This document shows, piece after piece, positions 48,872 to 59,599 of a DNA stretch of 64,000 bases; within the stretch, counting starts at the first letter, position 1, and every line of letters begins with the position of its first letter. Both the position numbers and the translations under genes were made by a program. The notes under the pieces were generated by a model. The model did no database searches and was not told the origin of the DNA. It saw nothing but the letters and a program-made list of their open reading frames with translations. The stretch is from Polytrichum commune (lineage: Eukaryota; Streptophyta; Polytrichopsida; Polytrichales; Polytrichaceae), in contig OX485806.1 in assembly GCA_950295325.1 (NCBI GenBank), positions 49,471,169 through 49,535,168 on the forward strand. Reading direction: 5' to 3'.

Positions 48872-49378
48872 AAAAAAAACCCTAAAAGACCAAAATCCAA
48901 AACCCGATATCAGTTGCATGCTCCTCCTCCGTGGCAGTCTATAAATACTGTCTGCCTTACTCAAATGTTCATTCTCACGAAGCTTTTGAATCACTGCGGC
49001 CCCTACTCTGAGGTGAACACAAGAATCAAGTATAGGTTTTAGAAACCCATCTTCCGGTTCCATCAAGCTCGTCTCTTCAAGCTCGTCCTCCGCACTGTAC
49101 TCTTCCGATGTGGGATTGGACTGCGTCCCCACATCTTTTGATGCTCCTCCAGACTGACATCCTTGGCCCTGGGACGTTGACGGACCTTCAGATTCATCTA
49201 CCGTCGACAATGTTGCGTTCTCCCCTGTGTCTTCAAAATCTAAAACTTTGTTAATTCCATTTGTTTTGTATTTTTCGTGTTGTGCCTTCTTCCTCCCCAT
49301 TCTACTCGTCTTCAATGCCTTAGTGCTACTAAAATACAACTTCCCTCTCTTTTTCCTTCTCTTGATATGGTTCTGCAT
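48692..49378 (-). CDS. Hypothetical basic, serine-rich protein
   Basis: From ATG 49378 the frame gives about 228 residues. It opens with a basic, nuclear-localisation-like cluster (IKRRKKRGK, RMGRKKAQ). A Ser/Thr/Glu-rich acidic segment follows (SEEYSAEDELEETSLMEPED), then a C-terminal part without recognisable domain. The lower half overlaps the plus-strand exon candidate and is probably not coding. It lies immediately left of the MULE-type transposase relic and reads away from it. Confidence 0.3.
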   Translation of the reverse strand: MQNHIKRRKKRGKLYFSSTKALKTSRMGRKKAQHEKYKTNGINKVLDFEDTGENATLSTVDESEGPSTSQGQGCQSGGASKDVGTQSNPTSEEYSAEDELEETSLMEPEDGFLKPILDSCVHLRVGAAVIQKLRENEHLSKADSIYRLPRRRSMQLISGFGFWSFRVFFLLEHLCPKRSFVKPVIEGFLPKGTRRGELVFGFDLGGGIPPPKPSSLKGSIHICSCHLL

Positions 49379-49861
49379 GTCAGGTATCACCCTTCCAGAG
49401 CATGTCTACTCCAACATTCCCAAAACCCTCCCTTGAACCGAACACATCTTATGGCACTCGAGAGTCCATAACTTATGATTCTAAAACAAAGGAGATGAAT
49501 ATCACGAGATCTTATACAAGTGTTCGCACGAGGAACAGTCCTATATTTAATGTCCAATTGGGTATTTGTTATTCGTTCTATTCATGTCTTGAAACGTCAA
49601 GTCTATCTCTAGACCTAGTTATGAATCATGCTTTAAGTCGGCGCCAAATAATCAAATTTAATTGCTTGTTGAGTAGAATGTCTACCATGACTTATACGCT
49701 ATACTTATATATATCGTGACAGCGTTACCCATCACTTTTAGACTCAAGGGCGGCTGTTTTCATATTAAAAATATTAATGAAGCTTTCGTTCAGAGTTCAT
49801 CCATCATGTGGATCATGTCGTTGTCGTTGGTAGCCCATTTGTAATATATAGATGGCCCACA

Positions 49862-51966
49862 ATGTTCAGAATCCTCTTTCATATTTTCTTCTTAGTGCAA
49901 GTCCTCACTCCCCTCATCATGACTTATATTCCTGCTAAAGTAGAGTTGGGGATGGTTGTCCTCTATGCACATGGAGTGAGAGTCCCACTTACCTTTCAGA
50001 TGGAAGAGGATAGACTAGCTTACGTGACGTCACAACGTCTGAGTCTTCGGTTTGGCTTCAAAGAGGACACTATTAATGTTGAGGAGGATATTTTTGACGA
50101 TTTGACGTCAAAGCTTACACACACGCTTGGTCGGTTATCGCAGCGAGATGAGAGCAATAATTTGTTTTGGAGTCTTTATCCAGGTAGTTACCGAGTGTAT
50201 GGCCTCACTGATTCTCAGATGACTGCATCTACTGAGATCCTCACTCCTCGTTGTTCCTCTACATGCATCATTCAAACTCTTTTGCCACGTGATGTGAAGG
50301 TCAAGCTCAAGCCCGGTCTCGACACGCCAATTGTAGAAAACGTTAGAGTTCAGTATGTAATTACATTTTCTTCAGATGAAGAGGGTAGTCCCACCAGGCC
50401 CCCGCCTCAGGTTATAGTTAGTGGGAACACTCCTAAAGTATATTCTTTGTCGCAAAAGACTGTTAGCATATTTCCATTGCTAAAACAACTTGCAGGAAGG
50501 CCGGGAAAAAAAATATTCTAAAAAAATTAGATTACTCAGTGATTAGACACAAAAGAGTAGAGTACCTTCCTGCTATGTTCGATGGTGTCGTCATATTTGA
50601 GTTGCCACCCGCTGGTGACACGGCCGCACGGTCACATGCCAAGTCAATGCAGGGAATGGACAAGCGTTACGACGGCCATGTGTGGACGAAGACCATCACA
50701 ACCAACATCACAAACGACGTTGGTTTGTCTTTCCGTTATTCCACCTTCGTTGGACACTTGCGTTGCAACAATAAGAAGTGCGAATATTTGAACCGCCGAC
50801 CTCGAATCTTCCAAGTCAACGAGACATAGTTTGAAGGTTGTACCCTCCAAGCCTTTGTAGTGGATCAATCACCCCCAACTGACTCTACGCTTGTTTGCAA
50901 GGTATGTAAAGAACCCCCGGCATGTATTGCCAAATGTGGAGCTAAGATTTATTATGTGGTTGGCAAAAGCAACCGAACCAGAGCGTGTATCCACCTAGGA
51001 ATTCATGATCACCCAGTGAAGGTGGGCGACTACAAAGACACTAAGGCTGAGATCAGTGGCCTAATTGAAGAGCAGATCGAGAAGACTCCACAAGCTACCA
51101 AGAGTGCAGTGGTGTTGGAGGCTAGCAAAGTTCTAATTGGAAACTATCTTCTTCAACCCGAGGACGTGCCACCCAAGAAGTTGACTCTAGAGGAACTTGT
51201 TCCTGTATTTGACCGATGCAAGGACATGGCTTCTCCAAACATCCGCAACAAGGTCATGAGCTTCTGTTTCCTGAGAAGGTATGGTGTCATGGACTCTATC
51301 ACCAAACTCCGTGGAATTAGTTTATGGGCCTTTGTTCAGGAGAACAAATTTCCAGGTTAAGGGGCTGATCTTAACAAGGTTTTTGTCTTCAAGATGTCGG
51401 AAGTCGGGCCTGGTAGTGGGGTAGACTTGGTGAAGCGTATGCAGCCCGGTGAAGATTTGGAGAATGCCTGGATGATGTTTGACCATGTCAAACGGGTAAG
51501 ACAATGGACCACAATGGCATGCCACGTATATGACTCCACGTATTGCCGTGTCATGACCATTGCAAGCTGTGACATGCAATCCGAGGACTCTGAGGCCCAG
51601 ATCATTTTTTGGAAGAATCTCAATGCTGTCATGGAGAGGAATGGCGTTGTCAAGCCCAACTTCAAGGGTTTCATGGCCGACAGCGTCTAGGCCAACTGGA
51701 ATGCAGTTCGGGTCATATATGGCAACGGGAAGAAGGACGACCGTATGGACGACCGGGAGAGAACCTGTCAGTTTCACTGGACCCAGTCTATGGTTAAGTA
51801 CACCGAGAAGTACATTCCCGAAGAACTCTGGGAGCACCACAAGAAGATGTGCCACCAATATAGGACCGCGAGGACCATGGACCAAGCGGAGAGTTTGTAC
51901 CACGGGCTACGTGCATGGTGGGTATCCGCCAGGGCAGTGACAGAGAAGGCACTAAACAAACTAGAA
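49862..51966 (+). pseudogene. GCM1/WRKY-zinc-finger MULE-like transposase, broken and truncated
   Basis: An N-terminal unknown domain is followed by AMFDGVVIFELPPAGD, FRYSTFVGHLRCNNKKCEYL, CKVCKEPPACIAKCGAKIYY and SNRTRACIHLGIHDHPV, a Cys/His zinc-binding region of the GCM1/WRKY type. The DDE-like part follows with VYDSTYCRVMTIASCDMQSE and NFKGFMADSV. Breaks are a one-base shift in an A8 run near 50508-50515 and stops at 50827-50829 (TAG), 51358-51360 (TAA) and 51688-51690 (TAG). The frame ends where mobile element A begins (51968), so the C-terminus is missing. The start at 49862 is the first plausible ATG; 49919 is an alternative. Confidence 0.7.
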
Positions 51967-51967
51967 A

Positions 51968-51993
51968 CACTATATTCGTTAAATTGAGACTTT
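51968..51993 (+). other. Terminus of mobile element A (CACTATATTCG)
   Basis: Same 26 bases as at 44254-44279. It lies directly after the interrupted MULE-type transposase frame, so it marks an insertion point. To its right lie repeats of GTAGAGCACTC and then the stop codon of the DUF7869 gene. Confidence 0.6.
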
Positions 51994-52496
51994 CTCTAGT
52001 CTCAAATTAATATATGGATCAAACAACATTCCGTGTTCCGAAACTATATTGCGAACAATCTCAAATATATTATATGTTCTAATATCCCAAATCTATTATG
52101 TGTGGACATAAGCACATATGGTAGAGCACTCAACACCAACTTCATCAACAAAAACACTTTGGGTAGAGCACTCCAAACTAGTTTCATCCAATAAACATAT
52201 AAAATGGTTTATATTATTAGCATGGTCAATAAAATATAGACATTGCAACATACAAAGTGCATGCAATAAATGCATTTTTCTTCAATGGACAATTTAGTCC
52301 CAAACTTAATAAAAAAATGAACTTCACATTTGTATTGAAATATAGTAAATGAATATTCATCCAACCCCAAACAATATAGCATTCGCAAGTTCTACCCAAA
52401 CTTTGCCCCAAGTTTGAGGAGCACACATATGAGTAATATATATTCGTCGAATTACATATTACACTATAATCATGCTAACACAATCCTACCAACTTC
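51994..52496. other. Subterminal region of element A
   Basis: AT-rich, non-coding. Has two copies of a GGTAGAGCACTC motif (about 52110-52180), related to the 100-bp repeats in element B, and a TTTATATTATTAGCATGG word also similar there. Confidence 0.5.
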
Positions 52497-55400
52497 TCAT
52501 TTAACGTGGGTTGCTTCTTCTGCGATCCGAGCAAGGTTGTCTTTTGCAAAAGTTATGTACTTTTGAGGGATGGACACCGATCCACTATGATTTTTCCGTG
52601 GTTTCCATGCTATGAATATGGAATCTGTATCTATCCAAGATGGACCATGCTCAGAATCCACCTTCCACCGAAAGTTAGGGTTTGTATCCCAGCCTGTATA
52701 ATGCCGAACAACATCTTCATTCCGTGATGTCGGTCGGTAGTACTCTACTTGTATTTGTCGAAAATGAGGGCTGGAAGTTACAAAATTTGGTTTGGACAAA
52801 GCTCTTGCCACCCACACTGGCTTTGCATATGTCTCATCTCCAGGACGCAAAATGAGCATATAACCTTCATGACAATCCACTGCAATGCGGAAAGATGGTG
52901 GCGGACGACTACTAGCAGGCCCCACGTAATGGTCGTCCACATCAAACTCCTCTCGAACCTCTCCATTTCCCAAAAGACTAGCCTCCGAAGCTTGTACATT
53001 GACACGTGTTTGTGGCCAAAACCCATGCCTTAAAGTAAGGGGTGTATCTTCATGAAGGTTTGCCAAAGCGCCACGAACACGTGTCCAATATTGTATCCAA
53101 CTTCCGTAACGAAGCCAACACGATCCACCAACATCCGCTACCCTCAAACTCTCCCAATATTGTATGAAGCCTGATATGCCTTTACAAATGTCCTCCAAAT
53201 TCTTCATGGGTATTGGTTTGCAAGGCTTAGGCTCTCCGTCAGGCAACATCGTCCTTCCTTCCCCATCAACACGCCATACAAGGAGACCCTCCGGCGGGCT
53301 CCAGTCTTGTGATGTGCACAACAACTTGTATTGCATGGCGGGGACACCATCGTCACGCACGTAGAACCGAAATTGTTGTGCCTTCGTATGCCCGATCAAT
53401 CGGTGAGCTCCGCTTCGAATATACGGTTCTATAAATGCCTTGAAGTCTGGAACCTCCTCAATCATATGTGGGATGACGGGAATGTTCTCCAAATCCATGT
53501 ACGACTTCATCAACAATGGGATTGTTGGAAAATCCTCCTCGCGCAACTTCATGCTCCACCGCCCAAAGGACGCATCAATATCATCGTGCGTGTGGCCTAC
53601 CAATAGAAAGGACACAAAAACCTCCTTGAAAATGCCTTTCGCAACCAACAACGACCAATATGCAAAAACATATCTACTTTTATTGTCCTTCGCACAATTG
53701 TCCAATTGGACACGCAGAGTTGGGGGCAAATTCTTGGCAATCACATCTTCACTTGGTGGCTCCGGCAATGAGTGCACGCATACATCTCTTCCATCCAAGA
53801 CCGCTTCATATAGAGGTGTTGATCCCGAGTTTTCAAATAGCAATCTTGATGAATAGGACGGCGGTTTCTCCAAATCACGTAAAAGCTTTGCAAATGACCC
53901 TATCGTGTGGTTTGAATCCCCCGGATACAAATCAAGAGCATAATGAGCATACTTGACATCTCCATGCCCATGTGCAATCATTCCTGCAAAGGCAACCCAA
54001 TGGTTTAATATTCAACTATAACACCAAAAAATTCACATGGTGTACATGTATGGCCCCAAGTACAAACCTAAACGCACAAATTTGTGTTTAGGTAATGCAA
54101 TGCAATTGTTATCAAAATCACCTGTAACCGAAACATGAAGCTTAAAAAGGCCGTCCGTGGCTTTTATTCGATTTGCAAAACATGGTGAGGCTGTTTTGGC
54201 ATGGTCCATTTTGTCATGGATGATTGTAAGGACTTCCAAAGGCCTGGAGATGGACAAAGCTCTATTTGTGTAGTAATCATTACGGTGTGCCTCTTGCATG
54301 TTCACATGCTTGAAATAGTTCATTTGATGTGCGGCATAGGACTCTGTCCCCATCGTGTGTGCATCTCGAAGGCGTTTCAACTTCTCGCATTTGGAACAAC
54401 GGGCAAATTTGTCGCCTCGTCTTTTTGTGATGTATTCGCTAAAGTGAGATTTTTTGTTAGCACTCAGTTTCGACAACGAAATAGGGTCCAACCCGGCCTT
54501 CTCGCCAACTGCGTTTACGTCCAACAATATGTCTTTCCATTTCGTGCCTGTAGGAAGAACCTTCTCCACAACCTTTTCACCGGTTGCGAGTGTCCGTGTT
54601 TTGTGCGGCATTGCATCGGCAAGGGGGACAATGATGGTTGCCAGAGTGGCTGTTGCTTGTCTCGTTGCTTCTCTTGGTTTCTTTAAGCCCGTGTTCCCAT
54701 GGTGACGGGCACGGCGGCCTTCATTGGCATACGCGGCTTGTCTATAAAATTCCGCTTTCGACACACCGTGAATGGTGTACCATGCCGTACAACACACGTC
54801 TATGCTCTCAAGGGTGATGACCTTGCGACCCGCTCCGTTCACATGTATCGCCCTATGGACATCAAGTTTTTTGGTGGATCTTAGACGGAAATCTCCAAGC
54901 CACATTTCTTCACGGATGGCCTTCAATTTATCTCTTGGGAACAATTGGCAACAACGATGTACACAACAATCCTTCGTAGCAACTTCTCTAATAGACTCCT
55001 CACAGAGCAACCTTTGACGTTTACACTTATTTGCAGACGGAGTAAGACGTGTCAATGTTTCGTACTTCCGAAGGCCTTTGCGTGGCCGAATGTTTGCTTG
55101 GAGCTCCTGTTGGATTTGGACGTGTCGTCGCTCATGGTCGCGCAAACTAACCCCCTCAATTGTCACATTCCTCAACGGCCACCTTCGCAACGAGAACCTA
55201 TGAGTTGGATTGACTTCCGAATGTACAAGTGATTCTAATATAACAACTCCAACGTCCTCGGTGCCAAGGGAGTGTTCATCAATGCAATCTTGTGGATGTG
55301 TGTTACGACAAATACCCTCCGCCACAGCAAATCCACTGTCATTAACAAGTACCACATCCAAATTCACCCATGAAGCTCGTGAAAGCCCCGCACATTCCAC

Positions 55401-55586
55401 AATGGGGCAAAAAGGGTCAGATGGCGAAGGACTCCCCAAATGACCTTCATCTGCACTGTCATCAAAACTATCCTCCCCGACAATGTCTAGCTCATCCCCA
55501 GACAGAGATTGGGTGCTGCCCATGTCTTCAGAGAAGGAATCCCCTCTTCCACCAACTCCCTCCATTGCGCCTACACAAATGCACAT
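52497..55586 (-). CDS. DUF7869-type presumed DDE transposase, two exons, intact
   Basis: Exon 1 is 55586-54068 and exon 2 is 53983-52497. An 84-bp intron with TTAG/GTTTGT and TTTGCAG/GA borders joins in frame to give 1001 residues. The N-terminus is acidic (EDSFDDSADEGH). A Cys-rich segment CCVHRCCQLF is followed by a conserved region with HGNTGLKK, then a CSKCEKL zinc-like motif. The putative nuclease has IIHDKMDHAKTASP (about residue 458), VQLDNCAKDNKSRYVF (Asp 601) and LLVGHTHDDIDASF (about 634-646). I connect these motifs with the DUF7869 family found in eukaryotic transposons; the catalytic role is inferred. No stop or shift interrupts it. The gene lies inside element A, with the dyad array upstream, which may be its binding site. 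Confidence 0.65.
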
Positions 55587-55766
55587 GAAACCTCAACAAA
55601 CATGGACACAACGTAAGGGTCCAAAAAAATCAAATATTGGAAAATGCAAAACATCACGATAAATGGGGACACTGAGGATCAAGACATTTGCAACACAAAT
55701 GCAATGTGAGCTCCCAATACTATGCGCCAGTCCACAAAATGTTCCACAAAATATTTTGGGTGGGAG
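55587..55766. promoter_or_regulatory. Upstream region of the DUF7869 gene
   Basis: About 180 bp between the start codon and the first dyad. Holds the promoter if transcription starts near the gene, but no clear TATA box was identified. Confidence 0.3.
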
Positions 55767-56806
55767 TTTGGGTCGGCCGACCTAAACCCTGTGGCACCAG
55801 GGATTGAGGGCCATCCACACCTTGCCCGTGGGATAGGGTCGGGTTCCGGTCGACCGACTCAAACCTTGTACAATGATGGGTTGAGGGCCATTTAGAATTC
55901 CATCACGCTGTGGGGAAAATTTTGGGTCGACCGACCCAATCTTTGTCATGGTCAACTACAACCTCCGAAACTGGGGAAGGGGTTGGGTCGACCGACCCAA
56001 TCTTTGACGGGGTTAATCCACCCACACTGGATAGGGGTTTGGGTCGGTCGACCCAAACTTTCACAGGCTAAATCCATCCACACTGGGAAGGGGTTTGGGT
56101 CGACCGACCCAAACTTTCACAGGGTAAACCCACCACACTCGGAAGGGGTTTGGGTCGGTCGACCCAAACTTTCACAGTGTAAATCCACCCACACTGGGAT
56201 GAGGTTTGGGTCGCTCGACCCAAACATTACATATGATGGGATAAGGTTCCTACTCTGTCCGTCCAAACCTTCTGAGTACCTTGGGTAAGGGCCATTAACA
56301 ATTCGTTCACGATGTGCGAAAAAGTTTGGGTCGACCGACCCAAACCTTCTGAAAGGTTTTACGATAAACGCCCATAGTGGGGTAGGGGTTTGGGTCGACC
56401 GACCCAAATCTCAGAAGGGTCAGACTAGACCCCCCCCCCCAACACTAGTGAAGGGGTTTGGGTCGACCGACCCAAACCTCACAAGGGTCAGACTAGACCC
56501 CCCCCCAAACACTAGTGAAGGGGTTTGGGTCGACCGACCCAAACCTCACAAGGGTCAGACTAGACCCCCCCCCCCAACACTAGTGAAGGGGTTTGGGTCG
56601 ATCGACCCAAACCTCACAAGGGTCAGGCTAGACCCCCCCCCCAACACTAGTGAAGGGGTTTGGGTCGACCGACCCAAACCTCACAAGGGTGAGACTAGAA
56701 CCCGCCCACACTAGTGGAGGGGTTTGGGTCGATCGACCCAAACCTCAGAATGGTCAGACTAGAACCCGCCCACACTAGTGGAGGGGTTTGGGTCGACCGA
56801 CCCAAA
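55767..56806. repeat. Array of 16 dyads TTTGGGTCG-NN-CGACCCAAA
   Basis: Sites start at 55767, 55844, 55921, 55982, 56038, 56094, 56149, 56205, 56325, 56389, 56457, 56524, 56592, 56659, 56723 and 56787. Spacing is about 55-77 bp (once double). The right half is a tandem repeat of 64-68 bp with a C-run and CACTAGTG. The central pair varies (AC, GT, AT, GC, CT) but the 9-bp arms are largely constant. The encoded DPN/DRPK frames on both strands are a by-product of the repeat. Confidence 0.95.
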
Positions 56807-56857
56807 CCTCACAAGGGTCAGACTGAAACCCGCCAACACTAGTGTCGACCGACGTAT

Positions 56858-56894
56858 AATACAGCGTATAATGCGGCGTATAATGCAGCGGATA
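56858..56894. repeat. 12-bp tandem repeat GTATAATGCGGC
   Basis: Three near-copies, with a degenerate fourth, immediately right of the dyad array. Confidence 0.75.
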
Positions 56895-57660
56895 TTGAGA
56901 GGTGTGTGGAATTTCATCTCATTGCAAAGTTCACTGCGGACTTGCATGCTGTGAATAGGTCCTCATGAACAACAGCGTGAACGAACCTCGAAGTACAGCT
57001 CCGACTAAGAGTTCTCTCTACGAATTCAGGAGTGGGAGAAGAGCAAAAAAGAACCAACTTTTGGGGGGTGCGCCCCTTTATACTATCCACCTCCACTTGC
57101 CCGACTTCCTCATTGGATGCCTTTCCCGCCTTCTTATTTCAAACCTCCTGACAGAATTCCCCGTTTTCTGTTTATTGTAGAAAATGCGCATCTTTCAATG
57201 CCCCTCTCATACCCCAGCCGTCATATGTCTTAGTCTATGATATTTAATCTTTTTTTGGTTTTGTGTGTATATGACATACGACATTGGGAGGAAGGGTGGC
57301 GGCCACATTAATTTTTTCAAGTGTCACAACGGTATATTTTAACCAATATGTATACCCAACCACAACTCCATTCAATGCTTTCAAGTGCAAACCTATTTAG
57401 GTGGGGTTGGGGCCATTTGGAGGTTGCAATTATGAGAGAGTTTCCAAGGCTTGAGGCCATTGTCATGATGAATAAAATTATTTATTTGTCTCCCCTAAAC
57501 CCTAAACCCTAGAACATTGCGGCTCTGTTATCTCGCATGGAAGTGTGGCAATGATAAACGTATGTGGACGTTGTTAAGGGGATACTAACTAGCAATGTCG
57601 CTTTTTGGTTCAATCTTTTAATGTTATTTCAATCCATCCTCAAGTTCACTTCAAGTTTAC
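56895..57660. other. Intergenic DNA, with a short CCCTAAA run
   Basis: No gene recognised. Contains CTAAACCCTAAACCCTAG at about 57494-57511, a plant telomere-like run. Confidence 0.4.
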
Positions 57661-58500
57661 TAATGTGTGTGACCAAAACATCCAAAGTTGGACCCTAAAC
57701 CCTTATAACATCCACAACATGAAATACGTATTGACAAAATACAAAACCAATTAGTATATCATGTTTAAACGTCCCAAATAACATATTAACATGATCAAGA
57801 TTGTATTTACTATAACCTTCCTATTAGACTCTTCTTCATATTATGCAAACAATATCTGTTATATCTTTCTCCATTATCCAATACATGTGGAGGGAACAAT
57901 GAATAAGAACATGATTGCGTGAATGGCTTCATTTGATGTTGTGCTTCTCTTATTTACTTTTGCATCACATTCCATATATTAAATACATCATGAACCATGG
58001 TTTATTGGCGACTATGTGATTCCCTAAAGTGAGCAAAACATCCAAAGTTGAACCCCTTACCCCTAATAACATCCACAACATTTCATGTTATTTGAATAAA
58101 CACAAGACCATTCACTATATCACGTTTAAACGTCCATAATAACAAATAAACATAATCAAGATCGTCTTTTCTATTACCTTCCAGTAAAAACCTATTCTCA
58201 CCAGTAAGTCAATGTTATATGTTAATATTGGATAGATTAATATGTTATAAACCTAACTCCTAAACCCTAAACCCTAAACCCTAAATACAAAAATTCGTAG
58301 TTGTTCACTGCTACCTCCACATACAAACAACATGAACTTTATCTTGCGCCATTATGTAATATACGTGGAGGGAACATTCAATAACAACATGATTGCGTCA
58401 AAGGGCTTCATTTGATGTTGTGGTTCTCCGATTTACTTTTATATCACATTCGAAGTACATATATCACGATCCATGGTTTATTGGCGACTATGTGATTCAT
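57661..58500. repeat. Imperfect tandem duplication with telomere-like run
   Basis: Two copies share AAAACATCCAAAGTTG, then TGGAGGGAACAAT and GGTTTATTGGCGACTATGTG (57669-58022 and 58031-58498). The second copy holds an insert with three CCCTAAA units at about 58261-58284. No coding potential. Confidence 0.75.
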
Positions 58501-58942
58501 TCAAGTGAGTATGTAAGGGATTTACTAAAAACTTGAGCATGTTAGCATTTCGACATAAGGATCATGCAATTCCAAACCCTGAGAAAATGCTCTTGGGGAA
58601 GGTATACATTTAGCAAACACATTCAAATATCCTAAATTTCCGAATTTCATGTTGGGGGACGGGGGTTATATTTTTTATTCATTGCATATTGTGTGAGTTC
58701 TTGGCATCATTGGTAAAGTCTAAATGTCAACGATTACATCGTTAAATGTCACGCAATTGTATTATTTTTCTAACTTGCTCAAACAAAAGAGAAACCAATG
58801 ATTTCAACTTGTTTGGGAAATTTAGGTTATGGTGTCATGTGAGTAGGGGTTAAGTCTTAGTTTTAGCATAACGTTGCGTTGTAAAAATGCATTAGTTGTA
58901 TAAATGGTTTCATTTTGTAGAATACCGCATTTGATGTGCACC
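58501..58942. other. Intergenic DNA, nothing recognised
   Basis: AT-rich; no feature supported. Confidence 0.4.
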
Positions 58943-58945
58943 TTA

Positions 58946-59476
58946 TGGGGCATTCCCACTTGACATTAGTTAGAAGTAGTATTAGTCTAAATGCGGTTTT
59001 AGTTATCTAGGTTTCACACATATGGCTCTTTTTAGTGCCGAGCCTAGGTGGCAAATGATGTGGCATGGCTTAAAAGTGGAGGTTTTAAGCCTCAACCACC
59101 GACGCTCCCATCGGTACCTAAACATTAGGCAAGAATATAGGAATTTTAAAAGTGTCGCCTCCCACCCTTGTGATTGGTTGCTTTTTAGTCTTAGCTATGA
59201 GGGCACGAGGAGCTTCATTAACAAAAACCGATGGTAAGATAGGTGAGTAGTAAGGCATTTGGGGATGGGACAAAAACTACCCAACATTCATTGCTTGGTA
59301 GATAAAACCATGAACATGTGTGAAAGCTACTTAACTAAAACCTACTTGAAAATCTCCGGAGCAAGTTCTTGTAGGTGCATTGGGATAGTTGGATGCCTCC
59401 GCTATAACCGAGGGAGCTTTACCCGGTCTTTATAAAATAGTGAGGGTCTTAACTAAAGTCAAGTGGGAATGCCCCA
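58946..59476. mobile_element. TIR element with TTA duplication (PIF/Harbinger-like MITE)
   Basis: Ends are TGGGGCATTCCCACTTGAC and its exact reverse complement, with weaker similarity beyond that to about 32 bp. Flanked by TTA on both sides (58943-58945 and 59477-59479). A 3-bp TTA/TAA duplication is characteristic of PIF/Harbinger elements. The 531-bp interior has no transposase, so it is non-autonomous. Confidence 0.8.
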
Positions 59477-59599
59477 TTAGGGTACTCCAAAGTGTCTTGA
59501 AAATACTAATGCCCGCTAAGGGTTTACAGTTTGGCTTTAGGATTTAGGGTTCCCCGTAATCCTAATTCCGTTGGTGCCCTAATCCCGTTGGCACCCTAT

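Noticed and set aside
51322-51903. Minus-strand frame of 193 residues
   Set aside because: It is the antisense shadow of the MULE-type transposase, whose plus-strand frame carries the recognisable motifs.
56117-56714. Long open frames on both strands with repeated DPN / DRPK peptides, such as GSTDPN
   Set aside because: They come from translating the palindromic dyad array; they appear on both strands and in several frames, and have no other protein features.
55767-56894. CACTAGTG words and the 12-bp repeat as a possible right end of element A
   Set aside because: The reverse complement of CACTATATTCGTTAAATTGA is not present there, so no end can be claimed.
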